NCBI GenBank assembly: GCA_018268735.1
Contig: JAFDWA010000024.1
Coordinates: 1 to 13,124, forward strand
Direction of reading: 5' to 3'
DNA length: 13,124 bases
From: Actinomycetota bacterium
GTDB taxonomy: Bacteria > Actinomycetota > Acidimicrobiia > Acidimicrobiales > Microtrichaceae
The translations under genes and the position numbers were made by a program. Within the stretch, counting starts at the first letter, position 1. The number at the start of each line of letters is the position of its first letter. The notes below the pieces were generated by a model that was not told the origin of the DNA, searched no databases, and saw only the letters and a list, made by a program, of their open reading frames with translations. Of the stretch, positions 1 through 6,288 are shown in pieces.

Positions 1-732
1 GACGTTGTAGACGCCGGGAAGGTCGTGTTGGAGCGTGAACAGGATCGATCGGATGACGTCGTCCTCGTGCACGAACTGGAAGCGGGCATCGAAGCCGGCG
101 AGCGACGGCACGAGGGGCAGCTCGAGGGCCCGCGTCAGCGGCGTCTCGATGTCCTCCCCGATCACGTTCGAGAAGCGCAGCAACGCGACGTTCACGTGCG
201 GGTTGTCCTCGGCGAAGTCCCGCACGTACCCCTCGACGGCGTCGAGCGACCGCTCGACCGGGGTGCGGGGCAGGTTCGAGCGCGGCGTCGACTCGGAGAA
301 CCAGATCGGATCCCTCGGCGAGCACCCGTAGACCATCGTCGAGGACTTCACGATGACGGTGCGGACCGTCGAGCTCGGTGCGGATGCCGCAGCGAACAGG
401 TTCATGGTCCCGATCACGTTGATCTCGTGGGTCGCCCGCTGCGACATCTGCGTCGGGTCCACGATCAGGAACGTGTGGATGATCGTGTCGATCTCCGCCG
501 CACGGACGATGCGGGCGAGGATCGAGTAGTTCGCGTCGACGCGGACGTACTCGGTCCGCTCCAGCTCGACGGTCGGCTCGGTCGTGTCGAGCCCGACGAT
601 GACCTCCACGTCGGGGTCGGATTCGAGGGCCTGGGCGACACGACCTCCCCAGAAGGTGCCGAGCCCGGTGACCAGGACCCTGCTGGGACGGTCCCGCCCG
701 AGCACCCTCGGCGGTTGCGCCTCGTCGCTCAT
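1..732 (-). CDS. NAD-dependent epimerase/dehydratase-like SDR protein (C-terminus beyond window)
   Basis: Open on the minus strand from ATG at 732 to the left edge; 244 residues are visible and no stop is reached. An extended-SDR Rossmann N-terminus is clear: strand plus glycine motif TGLGTFWGG (residues 22-30, GxGxxxG), an acidic residue after the second strand (GLDT, 48-51), a DAN motif (66-68) and an active-site-like KSSTMVYG (129-136). The YxxxK dyad is not where expected: the aligned stretch reads TPVER (157-161), followed by SLDAVEGYV. Known SDRs need that Tyr/Lys for oxidoreductase chemistry, so this may be a non-classical or binding-only member. VHEDDV (221-226) is typical of the epimerase family. 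It starts 28 nt after the acyltransferase stop, so the two are probably co-transcribed. An epimerase-like and an acyltransferase gene are also neighbours in mycobacteria (Rv0501/Rv0502, from memory). GGGGAG lies about 7 nt before the ATG. Substrate unknown. Confidence 0.85.
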   Translation of the reverse strand, partial: MSDEAQPPRVLGRDRPSRVLVTGLGTFWGGRVAQALESDPDVEVIVGLDTTEPTVELERTEYVRVDANYSILARIVRAAEIDTIIHTFLIVDPTQMSQRATHEINVIGTMNLFAAASAPSSTVRTVIVKSSTMVYGCSPRDPIWFSESTPRSNLPRTPVERSLDAVEGYVRDFAEDNPHVNVALLRFSNVIGEDIETPLTRALELPLVPSLAGFDARFQFVHEDDVIRSILFTLQHDLPGVYNV

Positions 733-760
733 CGGAACGCTCCCCGTGGCATCCACGCGG

Positions 761-1714
761 TCATCCGAACCACACCGATCGACGCTGGCGCAACATGTCG
801 TAGAGCGCAGCCTGGATGCGGTCCCGGATCGCCTCGGACTCGTCCATGACGCGCGAGCGCGAGTAGCGCTCCTGGTCGGGCGGCACGTCGAAGTGCACGG
901 GGTCGAGCACGCGCAGCATGAACTTGGCGGGGAGGTACAGCGCGATGCCCGCAGGTCCGAACATCAACATGTTCGCCGTGATCGGTGCGTAGGGGATCCC
1001 GAGCATCGACGACACGTACGGCACCCGCACCATGATCGGCATCGACTCCTCGGCACCGACGACCGCGATCGGCACGACCGGCACGCCGGCCCGCATGGCG
1101 ATCTCGACGAACCCGCCCCGGCCGAACCTTCGCAGCTGGTATCGCTCGCCGATGGTCTTGGACGGTCCCTTCTCCCCTTCGGGGAAGTCCAGGACGAGCT
1201 GGTTCTGCTCGGCGAGCAGGCGGTAGGCGTTGTCGGGATGGCCCGGTACGCCACCGAGCCGCGACCACAACGTCCCGACCACCGGCACCTTTCGGAACCA
1301 GTTGTCGGCGAGGCCGTACACCGGCCGTCCGAGCTCCTCCTCGATGCCGTGCATGATCACCGGCGCGTCGGAGGGGATGGCCCCGCCGTGGTTGGCGACG
1401 AGCAGGGCGCCGCCGTCGGTCGGGATCTTCTCGAGGCCGTCCCACTCCGCCCGGAACCACCGGCGGTACATGGGGTCGTACAGCCGTCGGACCAGCGCCC
1501 GCATGTGCTCGGAACGACCCCACTCGTCGACGTCGGACAGGCGGTCGCCGGCCTCGTCGGCGGCGTCGTCGCCGTCGGGTCTGGGGAGGGGCACGAGCGC
1601 CTTGGTCCTCCCGGTCACCTCGAGAGCGTGCGCGAGCAGCTCGGATCCGCCCGGTCCGGATCGGCGATCACCCACGCCGCCGATGGCGGTCGGTCCCTCC
1701 TCCTGTGACGACAT
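761..1714 (-). CDS. PlsC-like lysophospholipid/glycerol acyltransferase
   Basis: A 317-residue protein of the LPLAT acyltransferase superfamily, which moves a fatty acyl group from acyl-CoA or acyl-ACP to a glycerolipid-type acceptor at the membrane. Block I is LLVANHGGAIPSD (H109, D116). The His-Asp spacing is longer than the textbook HX4D, as seen in MGAT/TMEM68-like branches. Block III is FPEGEKG (177-183), followed by a VPVVPIAVVGAEE stretch typical of block IV. The N-terminal ~65 residues are Asp/Gly-rich and look disordered. An in-frame GTG lies further upstream at 1765, but ATG at 1714 is preferred because TAACAT sits 7 nt before it, consistent with a leaderless transcript. The next gene, the SDR, follows after 28 nt. 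Acceptor lipid is unknown; phosphatidic-acid synthesis or wax/diacylglycerol acylation are both possible. Confidence 0.88.
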   Translation of the reverse strand: MSSQEEGPTAIGGVGDRRSGPGGSELLAHALEVTGRTKALVPLPRPDGDDAADEAGDRLSDVDEWGRSEHMRALVRRLYDPMYRRWFRAEWDGLEKIPTDGGALLVANHGGAIPSDAPVIMHGIEEELGRPVYGLADNWFRKVPVVGTLWSRLGGVPGHPDNAYRLLAEQNQLVLDFPEGEKGPSKTIGERYQLRRFGRGGFVEIAMRAGVPVVPIAVVGAEESMPIMVRVPYVSSMLGIPYAPITANMLMFGPAGIALYLPAKFMLRVLDPVHFDVPPDQERYSRSRVMDESEAIRDRIQAALYDMLRQRRSVWFG

Positions 1715-1721
1715 GGCGCCG

Positions 1722-1749
1722 ATGTTAGGTCGCAGCGCTGGGCGTCGAC
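1722..1749 (-). promoter_or_regulatory. Candidate leaderless promoter of the acyltransferase gene
   Basis: Reading the minus strand, GTCGAC (1744-1749), a 16-nt spacer, TAACAT (1722-1727) and then 7 nt precede the ATG at 1714. The -10 fits TAnnnT, and the -35 matches the TTGAC core at four of five positions. No Shine-Dalgarno is visible. If used, the acyltransferase-SDR pair could be transcribed separately from the upstream Lrp gene. This is pattern matching only. Confidence 0.35.
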
Positions 1750-1765
1750 GGTGGTCCGAGGGCAC

Positions 1766-2221
1766 TCAGGGGATGTTCCACGCGTAGGTCTGCTTCGTGA
1801 GCCGGAGGTAGATCACCGACTCGGTGCCGACCACGCCGGGGACCTTGCGGATCCGGTCGTTGAGCAGCTCGAGGAGAGCGTCGTCGTCGTGGACGAGGAC
1901 CTCGGCGAGGATGTCGACGGATCCGGCGGTCAGCACCAGGTAGTCGACCTCGTCGAAGGCCGACAGCTCCGCGGCGACGTCACGGACGTCGCCTTCGACC
2001 TTGATGAGGATCATCGCCTGGCGGTGCAGGCCGAGCTGCAGCGGATCGGTCACCGCGACGATCTGCATCACGCCGCTGTCGAGGAGCCGCTGCACCCGTT
2101 GGCGCACCGCCGCCTCGGACAGTCCGACCTCGCGTGCGAGCTGCGTGTAGGGGCGGCGTCCGTCGACCTGGAGCCGACGGATCAGCTGGGCGTCGATCTC
2201 GTCGATCCGTGCGTCAGCCAT
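1766..2221 (-). CDS. Lrp/AsnC-family transcriptional regulator
   Basis: A 151-residue protein of normal Lrp/AsnC length. The N-terminal winged helix-turn-helix begins with IDEIDAQLIRRLQVDGR (6-22), and its recognition helix is SEAAVRQRVQRL (35-46). The C-terminal RAM/AsnC ligand-binding domain covers about 65-145; it contains the turn around TAGSVDILAEV and ends in YLRLTKQTYAWNIP. Such proteins form dimers to octamers, bind amino acids or related metabolites, and usually control adjacent transport and catabolic genes. It follows the amidotransferase-like gene by about 30 nt on the same strand and probably belongs to the oxidoreductase operon, so polyamine or amino-acid responsive control of this locus is a fair inference. 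An in-frame GTG at 2227 would add two residues; neither start has a convincing ribosome-binding site. Confidence 0.92.
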   Translation of the reverse strand: MADARIDEIDAQLIRRLQVDGRRPYTQLAREVGLSEAAVRQRVQRLLDSGVMQIVAVTDPLQLGLHRQAMILIKVEGDVRDVAAELSAFDEVDYLVLTAGSVDILAEVLVHDDDALLELLNDRIRKVPGVVGTESVIYLRLTKQTYAWNIP

Positions 2222-2254
2222 CGGCACCGATTGTGGGCGATCTCCGCCGGGGCT

Positions 2255-3010
2255 TCAACGCCCGAGCGCGTGGCGGTAGAAGCGGGCGATCCAGCCGGCA
2301 ACTCGATCCTGGTCGAGCGGGGGTGCCGGAGGGTGCAGCGACGCGAGGCCGGCGTCCACGACCTCGTCGCCGATCGACGCTCGACGGTCCTCCATCAGCC
2401 TCCTCGACAGGCCTGGCACGAACTCCGGGTGGCCCTGCACGCAGAACAGGTGGTCCTCGAGCCGGTACGCGCCGATCGGGCAGTACCCGGACGTGGCGAG
2501 CACCTGTGCTCCATCCGGAAGCCGGGTCACCTGGTCGCGGTGGCTCATGAGGATCGTGAAGCGCTCGACCGGGTCCATCCACGGTGCCGGCTGCACGACC
2601 TCGAAGGTGCGACCGCCGACACCCCAGCCGACCGCTGCGCGCCGGACGTCGCCGCCGAGTGCGAGGGCGGCGAGCTGGTGGCCGAAGCAGATGCCGACGT
2701 GCGGGCGACGCGCTCGTGCGAGCGCCACGATGAGGGCGCCGAGGTCGCTGATCCAGTCCTCGTCCTCGTAGGAGGATCGTCGGGATCCGGAGGTCATCCA
2801 TGCGTCGCACTCGTCGAGCGCCGTGGGGAGCTCGCCACGGGTCACCTCGTAGATCCGCAGGTCGAGGCCGTGGTGGGCGAACCTGGCCGGGAACAGATCC
2901 GGGTAGTCGCCGGCGACGGCGGCCGGTCCGGCGTCGAGGTGGTCGCACAGGAGCAGTCCGACGGTGATGCGCTCGGCGGGCGTCGTCGGGTCAGTGGCCG
3001 TCGGTGACAC
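2255..3010 (-). CDS. Class I glutamine amidotransferase-like (gamma-glutamyl hydrolase-like) protein
   Basis: A 251-residue stand-alone GATase1 domain. The nucleophile elbow is GICFGHQ (C108), and the His/Glu partners are in VQGHPEF (H194, E196), giving a complete Cys-His-Glu triad. There is no synthetase partner domain, so it resembles GMP-synthase-like GATase1 proteins and gamma-glutamyl peptidases rather than a biosynthetic amidotransferase. Between an amine oxidoreductase and an Lrp regulator, in a polyamine locus, it may hydrolyse a gamma-glutamyl amide in the manner of PuuD. However, PuuD belongs to a different branch (peptidase C26), so this is inference. The GTG start at 3010 is supported by a strong GGAAGGAG 9 nt upstream. 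The coding region overlaps the last 20 nt of the oxidoreductase gene in another frame, so translation is probably coupled. Confidence 0.85.
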   Translation of the reverse strand: MSPTATDPTTPAERITVGLLLCDHLDAGPAAVAGDYPDLFPARFAHHGLDLRIYEVTRGELPTALDECDAWMTSGSRRSSYEDEDWISDLGALIVALARARRPHVGICFGHQLAALALGGDVRRAAVGWGVGGRTFEVVQPAPWMDPVERFTILMSHRDQVTRLPDGAQVLATSGYCPIGAYRLEDHLFCVQGHPEFVPGLSRRLMEDRRASIGDEVVDAGLASLHPPAPPLDQDRVAGWIARFYRHALGR

Positions 3011-4382
3011 GTTGCAGCACTCCTTCCAGCAGTCGTGACGGTCGGCGTCGTCGTGCCTCGGAGCGATCGGTGGCTGCTGCGAGGGTCCGGCCGCTGTTGA
3101 CACCGATCCACCGCAGCGGCTCGGGCTCCCAATCTCGGCAGCGGTGGCCCACCCAGGGCAGCCTGACGAGGTCGGTGTCGCGCCCGAGCACGAGGTCGGC
3201 CAGGGTCCTGCCGGCGAGGTTCGTTGTGGACACGCCGTCTCCCACGTAGCCGCCGGCAGCACCCAGCCCGGTCCTCCCGTCGAAGCGCACCGACGCGGTC
3301 CAGTCGCGGGGAACGCCGAGCGGGCCACCCCAGTGATGGGTGATCCGTGCGTCCACGAGCGGCGGGAACAGCGATCGGAGCGTCGATGTCAAGTCGTCGG
3401 CGATTCGCCGGTCCCGGTCATAGGCGTCCCTGATCGCGGAGCCGAAGTGGTACGGCGCACCGCGGCCACCGAAGGCGAAGCGTCCGTCGAGGGTGCGCTG
3501 GCCGTACACCAGCAGGTGTCTGCCGTCGCTGAACGTCTCCCGGTCTGCCAGGCCGATCTGCTCCCAGATCTCGGCGGAGAGCGGTTCGGTCGCGATCATC
3601 ATCGAGTACAGGGGCAGCAATCGGCGACGCTCGCCGGGCATCGAGGCGGTGTAGCCCTCGGTGCAGCGCAGCACCACGTCGGCCCGCAGCCTGCCGTGGT
3701 CGGTGGTGACGCCACCAGGGTGCAGCGATGTCGCCCGCGTGCCTTCGTGGATGCGTGCGCCGGCGGACTCGACTGCTCGCGCGAGCCCCCGGACGAGGCG
3801 TGCGGGATCGACCGACGCGCAGTGCGGGGTGAACGCTCCGCCGGCGTTGCCGACCACGCGAACCCGTTGGGCCATCTCCGCCGGGCTGAGCCACCGGTCG
3901 TCGCTCTCACCGAAGCCCCACCGGCGGCGTTCCTCGACGTGGGCTCTGAGCCGGGCGACGTGTGCGGGGTTGGTGGCCACGGTGACGGTGCCGCCGCGGG
4001 CCCAGTGGCAGTCGATCCCGAGTCGTTCGACCTGCGTCCCGACGACGTCGAGCGTATCGATCATCGCCCGGTGCTGCGCAACGGCGGCGTCACGTCCGGC
4101 GAGCACCGCGAGACGGTCCAACGAGGTCGGGAACAGCGCCGAGCACCACCCGCCGTTGCGACCCGACGCGCCGAAGCCGCAGACCTCCGACTCGACCACG
4201 ACGACGCGGCAGTCGGGTTGCAGCTCCCTCAGGTGCAACGCGGTCCACAGCCCTGTGAGGCCGCCGCCCACGATCGCGACGTCGCAGTCGGTGTCGCCGG
4301 AGAGAGCCGGCCGTGGCGTCAGGTCGCCGCAGGACTCCAGCCAGAGGCTCCGTGATCGGACTCGCTCCACGTCGATGTCCAC
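2991..4382 (-). CDS. FAD-dependent amine oxidoreductase (DadA/PuuB-type DAO family)
   Basis: A 463-residue glycine-oxidase/D-amino-acid-oxidase family flavoprotein. The dinucleotide fold begins CDVAIVGGGLTGLWTALHL (33-51, GxGxxG at G39-G44), ends its second strand in an acidic residue (VVVVESE), and continues with GFGASGRNGGW, the FAD-contacting signature typical of gamma-glutamylputrescine oxidoreductase (PuuB) and sarcosine/glycine oxidases. A C-terminal FAD segment GAAGGYVGDGVSTTNLAGRTLADLV is also present. About 50 residues after that (ending EPLRWIGVNSGRTL and a basic tail) extend past the usual family end. It likely oxidises an amine to an imine/aldehyde plus ammonia; a polyamine or gamma-glutamyl-polyamine substrate is suggested by PatD and PotABCD nearby. 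The start is GTG 4382: an in-frame TAA lies just upstream, there is no close Shine-Dalgarno, and TAACGT is 6 nt before it, suggesting a leaderless mRNA. Confidence 0.88.
   Translation of the reverse strand: MDIDVERVRSRSLWLESCGDLTPRPALSGDTDCDVAIVGGGLTGLWTALHLRELQPDCRVVVVESEVCGFGASGRNGGWCSALFPTSLDRLAVLAGRDAAVAQHRAMIDTLDVVGTQVERLGIDCHWARGGTVTVATNPAHVARLRAHVEERRRWGFGESDDRWLSPAEMAQRVRVVGNAGGAFTPHCASVDPARLVRGLARAVESAGARIHEGTRATSLHPGGVTTDHGRLRADVVLRCTEGYTASMPGERRRLLPLYSMMIATEPLSAEIWEQIGLADRETFSDGRHLLVYGQRTLDGRFAFGGRGAPYHFGSAIRDAYDRDRRIADDLTSTLRSLFPPLVDARITHHWGGPLGVPRDWTASVRFDGRTGLGAAGGYVGDGVSTTNLAGRTLADLVLGRDTDLVRLPWVGHRCRDWEPEPLRWIGVNSGRTLAAATDRSEARRRRPSRLLEGVLQRVTDGH
3020..3027 (-). promoter_or_regulatory. 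Ribosome-binding site fixing the GTG start of the amidotransferase-like gene
   Basis: Minus-strand GGAAGGAG lies inside the end of the oxidoreductase coding region, 9 nt before GTG at 3010. It is one of the strongest Shine-Dalgarno sequences in the window and rules out the longer upstream reading of the same frame. Confidence 0.7.
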
Positions 4383-4460
4383 GTGGGCACGTTAGATGTC
4401 GCTCCGGTCCGGGATGACGAGCGGGCACCGTTGGAAATCCCCGCGACGTAGCTTCTGGGC
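4383..4460. promoter_or_regulatory. Divergent intergenic region with two candidate leaderless promoters
   Basis: These 78 nt separate two divergently transcribed genes, so both promoters should lie here or in the flanking genes. On the minus strand TAACGT (4389-4394) ends 6 nt before the GTG at 4382. On the plus strand TAGCTT (4449-4454) ends 6 nt before the ATG at 4461. Neither gene has a nearby Shine-Dalgarno. No good -35 at 16-18 nt was found for either, and TTGGAA at 4431-4436 is too close to TAGCTT. The interval is slightly richer in A+T than the genes around it. Confidence 0.35.
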
Positions 4461-4835
4461 ATGTCCCTCGACGTGCACGTCCACGACGACCGGGTCACCG
4501 TCGACATCGGCGGCATCGACCAGGTCTGGTGCCTCAAGCGCCACATCGATCTGCCGATGCTCGACATCACCTCGGCCCGAGTCGTCACCGTCGCCGAGGC
4601 GAAGGAGGGGCTCGGCTGGCGCATCGGAGGCGGCAACTGGACCGGCCGGATGGCCACGGGTCACTTCACCGTTCCGGGACGAACGGGAGCCCGTCAGCTC
4701 TGGTGCGTCTACCGCGACGCCGAGGTGCTCGTGATCGACACCGACCTCGAACGGCCGGCCCGGGTCGTGTTGCAGCACCCGGACCGCGACCGCCTTGCGT
4801 GGCTCATAGCGGAGCGGATCCCGCAGCGCTCCTGA
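4461..4835 (+). CDS. Small conserved-looking hypothetical protein, possibly PH-like fold
   Basis: A 124-residue soluble protein with no signal peptide or membrane segment and coding-like third-position G/C bias. I do not recognise a named family with confidence. The pattern of alternating short hydrophobic strands (VHVHDDRVTVDI, LDITSARVVTVAEA), a Gly-rich turn (GWRIGGGNWTGRMATGHF), the aromatic strand LWCVYRDAEVLVID and a closing helix (DRDRLAWLIAERI) resembles bacterial pleckstrin-homology-like proteins of actinobacteria, a structural impression rather than an identification. It is the only plus-strand gene between the two halves of the minus-strand polyamine catabolic genes: divergent from the oxidoreductase and ending 36 nt from the aminotransferase stop. 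A role in polyamine metabolism is not shown. Confidence 0.75.
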   Translation: MSLDVHVHDDRVTVDIGGIDQVWCLKRHIDLPMLDITSARVVTVAEAKEGLGWRIGGGNWTGRMATGHFTVPGRTGARQLWCVYRDAEVLVIDTDLERPARVVLQHPDRDRLAWLIAERIPQRS

Positions 4836-4865
4836 GCCGGCAGGGTGGGCCGGGTCGGCCGGCTC
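4834..4865. terminator. Inverted repeat between convergent genes, candidate bidirectional terminator
   Basis: GAGCCGGC (4834-4841) pairs perfectly with GCCGGCTC (4858-4865) across a 16-nt loop. It begins within the stop codon of the small plus-strand gene and ends 6 nt before the aminotransferase stop codon. There is no T-tract on either side, so it is not a classical intrinsic terminator. Position between two converging genes is the main support. Confidence 0.4.
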
Positions 4866-4871
4866 GGCCGC

Positions 4872-6236
4872 TCAGCGGGCGAGCCCGCCGGCGAACTCGG
4901 CGAACGCCTCCACGTAGCGGTCGACGTGCTCCTCGGTGTGCTGCACCGACAGCGTCCACTGCTCCTCGTCGCCCGGGGTCATGAACACACCCCGGTTGAC
5001 CATCCACGGGTAGCTCGCCGTGTAGAGGTGGATGTTCGTGTCGAGGAAGTCCCGGTAGCAGGTGAGCGGCTCGGCGCGATAGGAGATGCAGCCCTTGCAG
5101 CCGAGGTCGACGGTGTGGGCGGGGAGGTCGTGGGTGCTGATGATCTCGTCCATCCCAGCGGAGAGACGCCCACCGAGCTCGCCGAGGTGCTCGTAGGCGT
5201 CGGTGGTGAGCACGCGGGTCAGCGTCGCGAGCGCGGCGGCGACCGACATCGGGTTGCCGTTGAAGGTCCCCTGGTGCGCCGCCCCCCGGTTGATCTCCTC
5301 CATGATGTCCGCCCTGCCGCCGAAGGCGCCGATGGGGGCACCACCGCCGATGGCCTTGGCCCAGGTGGCGAGGTCGGGCCGCACGCCGAAGCGCTCCTGC
5401 GCCCCGCCCTCTGCGATCGTCGCGCCGCACTTCACCTCGTCGAAGATCAGCACGACACCGTGACGGGTGCACAGGTCCTTGACGGCCTGCAGGTAGCCGT
5501 CGGCGGGGACGACGATGCCGATGTTCATCATCACCGGCTCCATGATCAGACACGCGATCTGGTCGCCTTCCGCCTGCAGCAGCCGCTCGAGCGCGCCGAC
5601 GTCGTTGAACGGCACGACGCGGATCCACTCGGCGAGCCCTGCGGGCATCCCCTTGGACTTGGGGGTGGCTGCGGGGGCGTCGCGCCCGCCCATGACGTCG
5701 GCGCCGGGCAGCACCGAGTACATGAGCTGGTCGACGTGGCCGTGGTAGGACCCCTCGATCTTGGCGATCACGTCACGACCCGTCGCGGCGCGGGCCACGC
5801 GGATCGCCGACATGTTCGACTCGGTGCCGGAGTTGGTGAACCGGACCTGATCGACCCGGAACCGTCGACACAGCTCCTCGGCGAGCGCCACGGTCGTCTC
5901 GACCGTCACGGCGAAGTGCATGCCGTTGCGCGCCGCGTCCGACACCGCCTCGGCGACGATCGGGTGTGCGTGGCCGACCGCCATCGAGCCGAAGCCGTTG
6001 TGGAAGTCGAAGTAGCCGTTGCCGTCCACGTCCCACACCTCGGCGCCGACCCCGCGCTGCAGGTACACGGGATACGGGTCGCCGAGCTGGAAGCTGGAGG
6101 CGACGCCGCCGGGCATCGACCGGACGGCCCGCTCGTAGAGCGCCTTCGACGCCGTAGTCCGCTCCAGCAGCCGCGGCATCTCCTGCGCTGCGATCTCCTC
6201 GGCGCGACGGGTCAGCCGCTCGTCCCGTTCGGTCAT
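4872..6236 (-). CDS. Class III PLP-dependent aminotransferase (glutamate-1-semialdehyde aminomutase-like)
   Basis: A 454-residue fold-type I aminotransferase. Visible features: PLP-phosphate site SGTES (136-140), GSYHGH (163-168 region, ring-stacking aromatic), PLP-pyridine Asp in LIFDEVKCG (D266), Schiff-base Lys in TWAKAIGGG (K294), and FNGNPM downstream. The closest pattern is HemL, but the HemL DEVMTGFR segment is replaced by DEVKCGAT, and there is a CKGC pair (C380, C383) with C393 in the C-terminal domain, so it is probably not the heme enzyme. It lies 52 nt downstream of the aminobutyraldehyde dehydrogenase on the same strand, so transamination of putrescine, 4-aminobutyrate or a related omega-amine is a reasonable inference. 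The ATG at 6236 is chosen because AGGAGG (6244-6249) sits 7 nt upstream; an in-frame ATG at 6266 would add ten residues but lacks such a site. Confidence 0.9.
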   Translation of the reverse strand: MTERDERLTRRAEEIAAQEMPRLLERTTASKALYERAVRSMPGGVASSFQLGDPYPVYLQRGVGAEVWDVDGNGYFDFHNGFGSMAVGHAHPIVAEAVSDAARNGMHFAVTVETTVALAEELCRRFRVDQVRFTNSGTESNMSAIRVARAATGRDVIAKIEGSYHGHVDQLMYSVLPGADVMGGRDAPAATPKSKGMPAGLAEWIRVVPFNDVGALERLLQAEGDQIACLIMEPVMMNIGIVVPADGYLQAVKDLCTRHGVVLIFDEVKCGATIAEGGAQERFGVRPDLATWAKAIGGGAPIGAFGGRADIMEEINRGAAHQGTFNGNPMSVAAALATLTRVLTTDAYEHLGELGGRLSAGMDEIISTHDLPAHTVDLGCKGCISYRAEPLTCYRDFLDTNIHLYTASYPWMVNRGVFMTPGDEEQWTLSVQHTEEHVDRYVEAFAEFAGGLAR

Positions 6237-6243
6237 GTGCGCT

Positions 6244-6249
6244 CCTCCT
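6244..6249 (-). promoter_or_regulatory. Consensus Shine-Dalgarno deciding the aminotransferase start
   Basis: Minus-strand AGGAGG lies 7 nt before ATG 6236 and downstream of the alternative ATG at 6266. This favours the shorter 454-residue product and implies efficient translation of the second gene of the pair. Confidence 0.7.
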
Positions 6250-6288
6250 GGATCGTCGTCGGTCATGCGCTGGTCGGCCGGAGCGTGC

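Noticed and set aside
584..1708. A 374-codon plus-strand frame opposite the acyltransferase and SDR genes
   Set aside because: The minus strand carries the acyltransferase and Rossmann motifs in this interval; the plus frame is a composition artefact.
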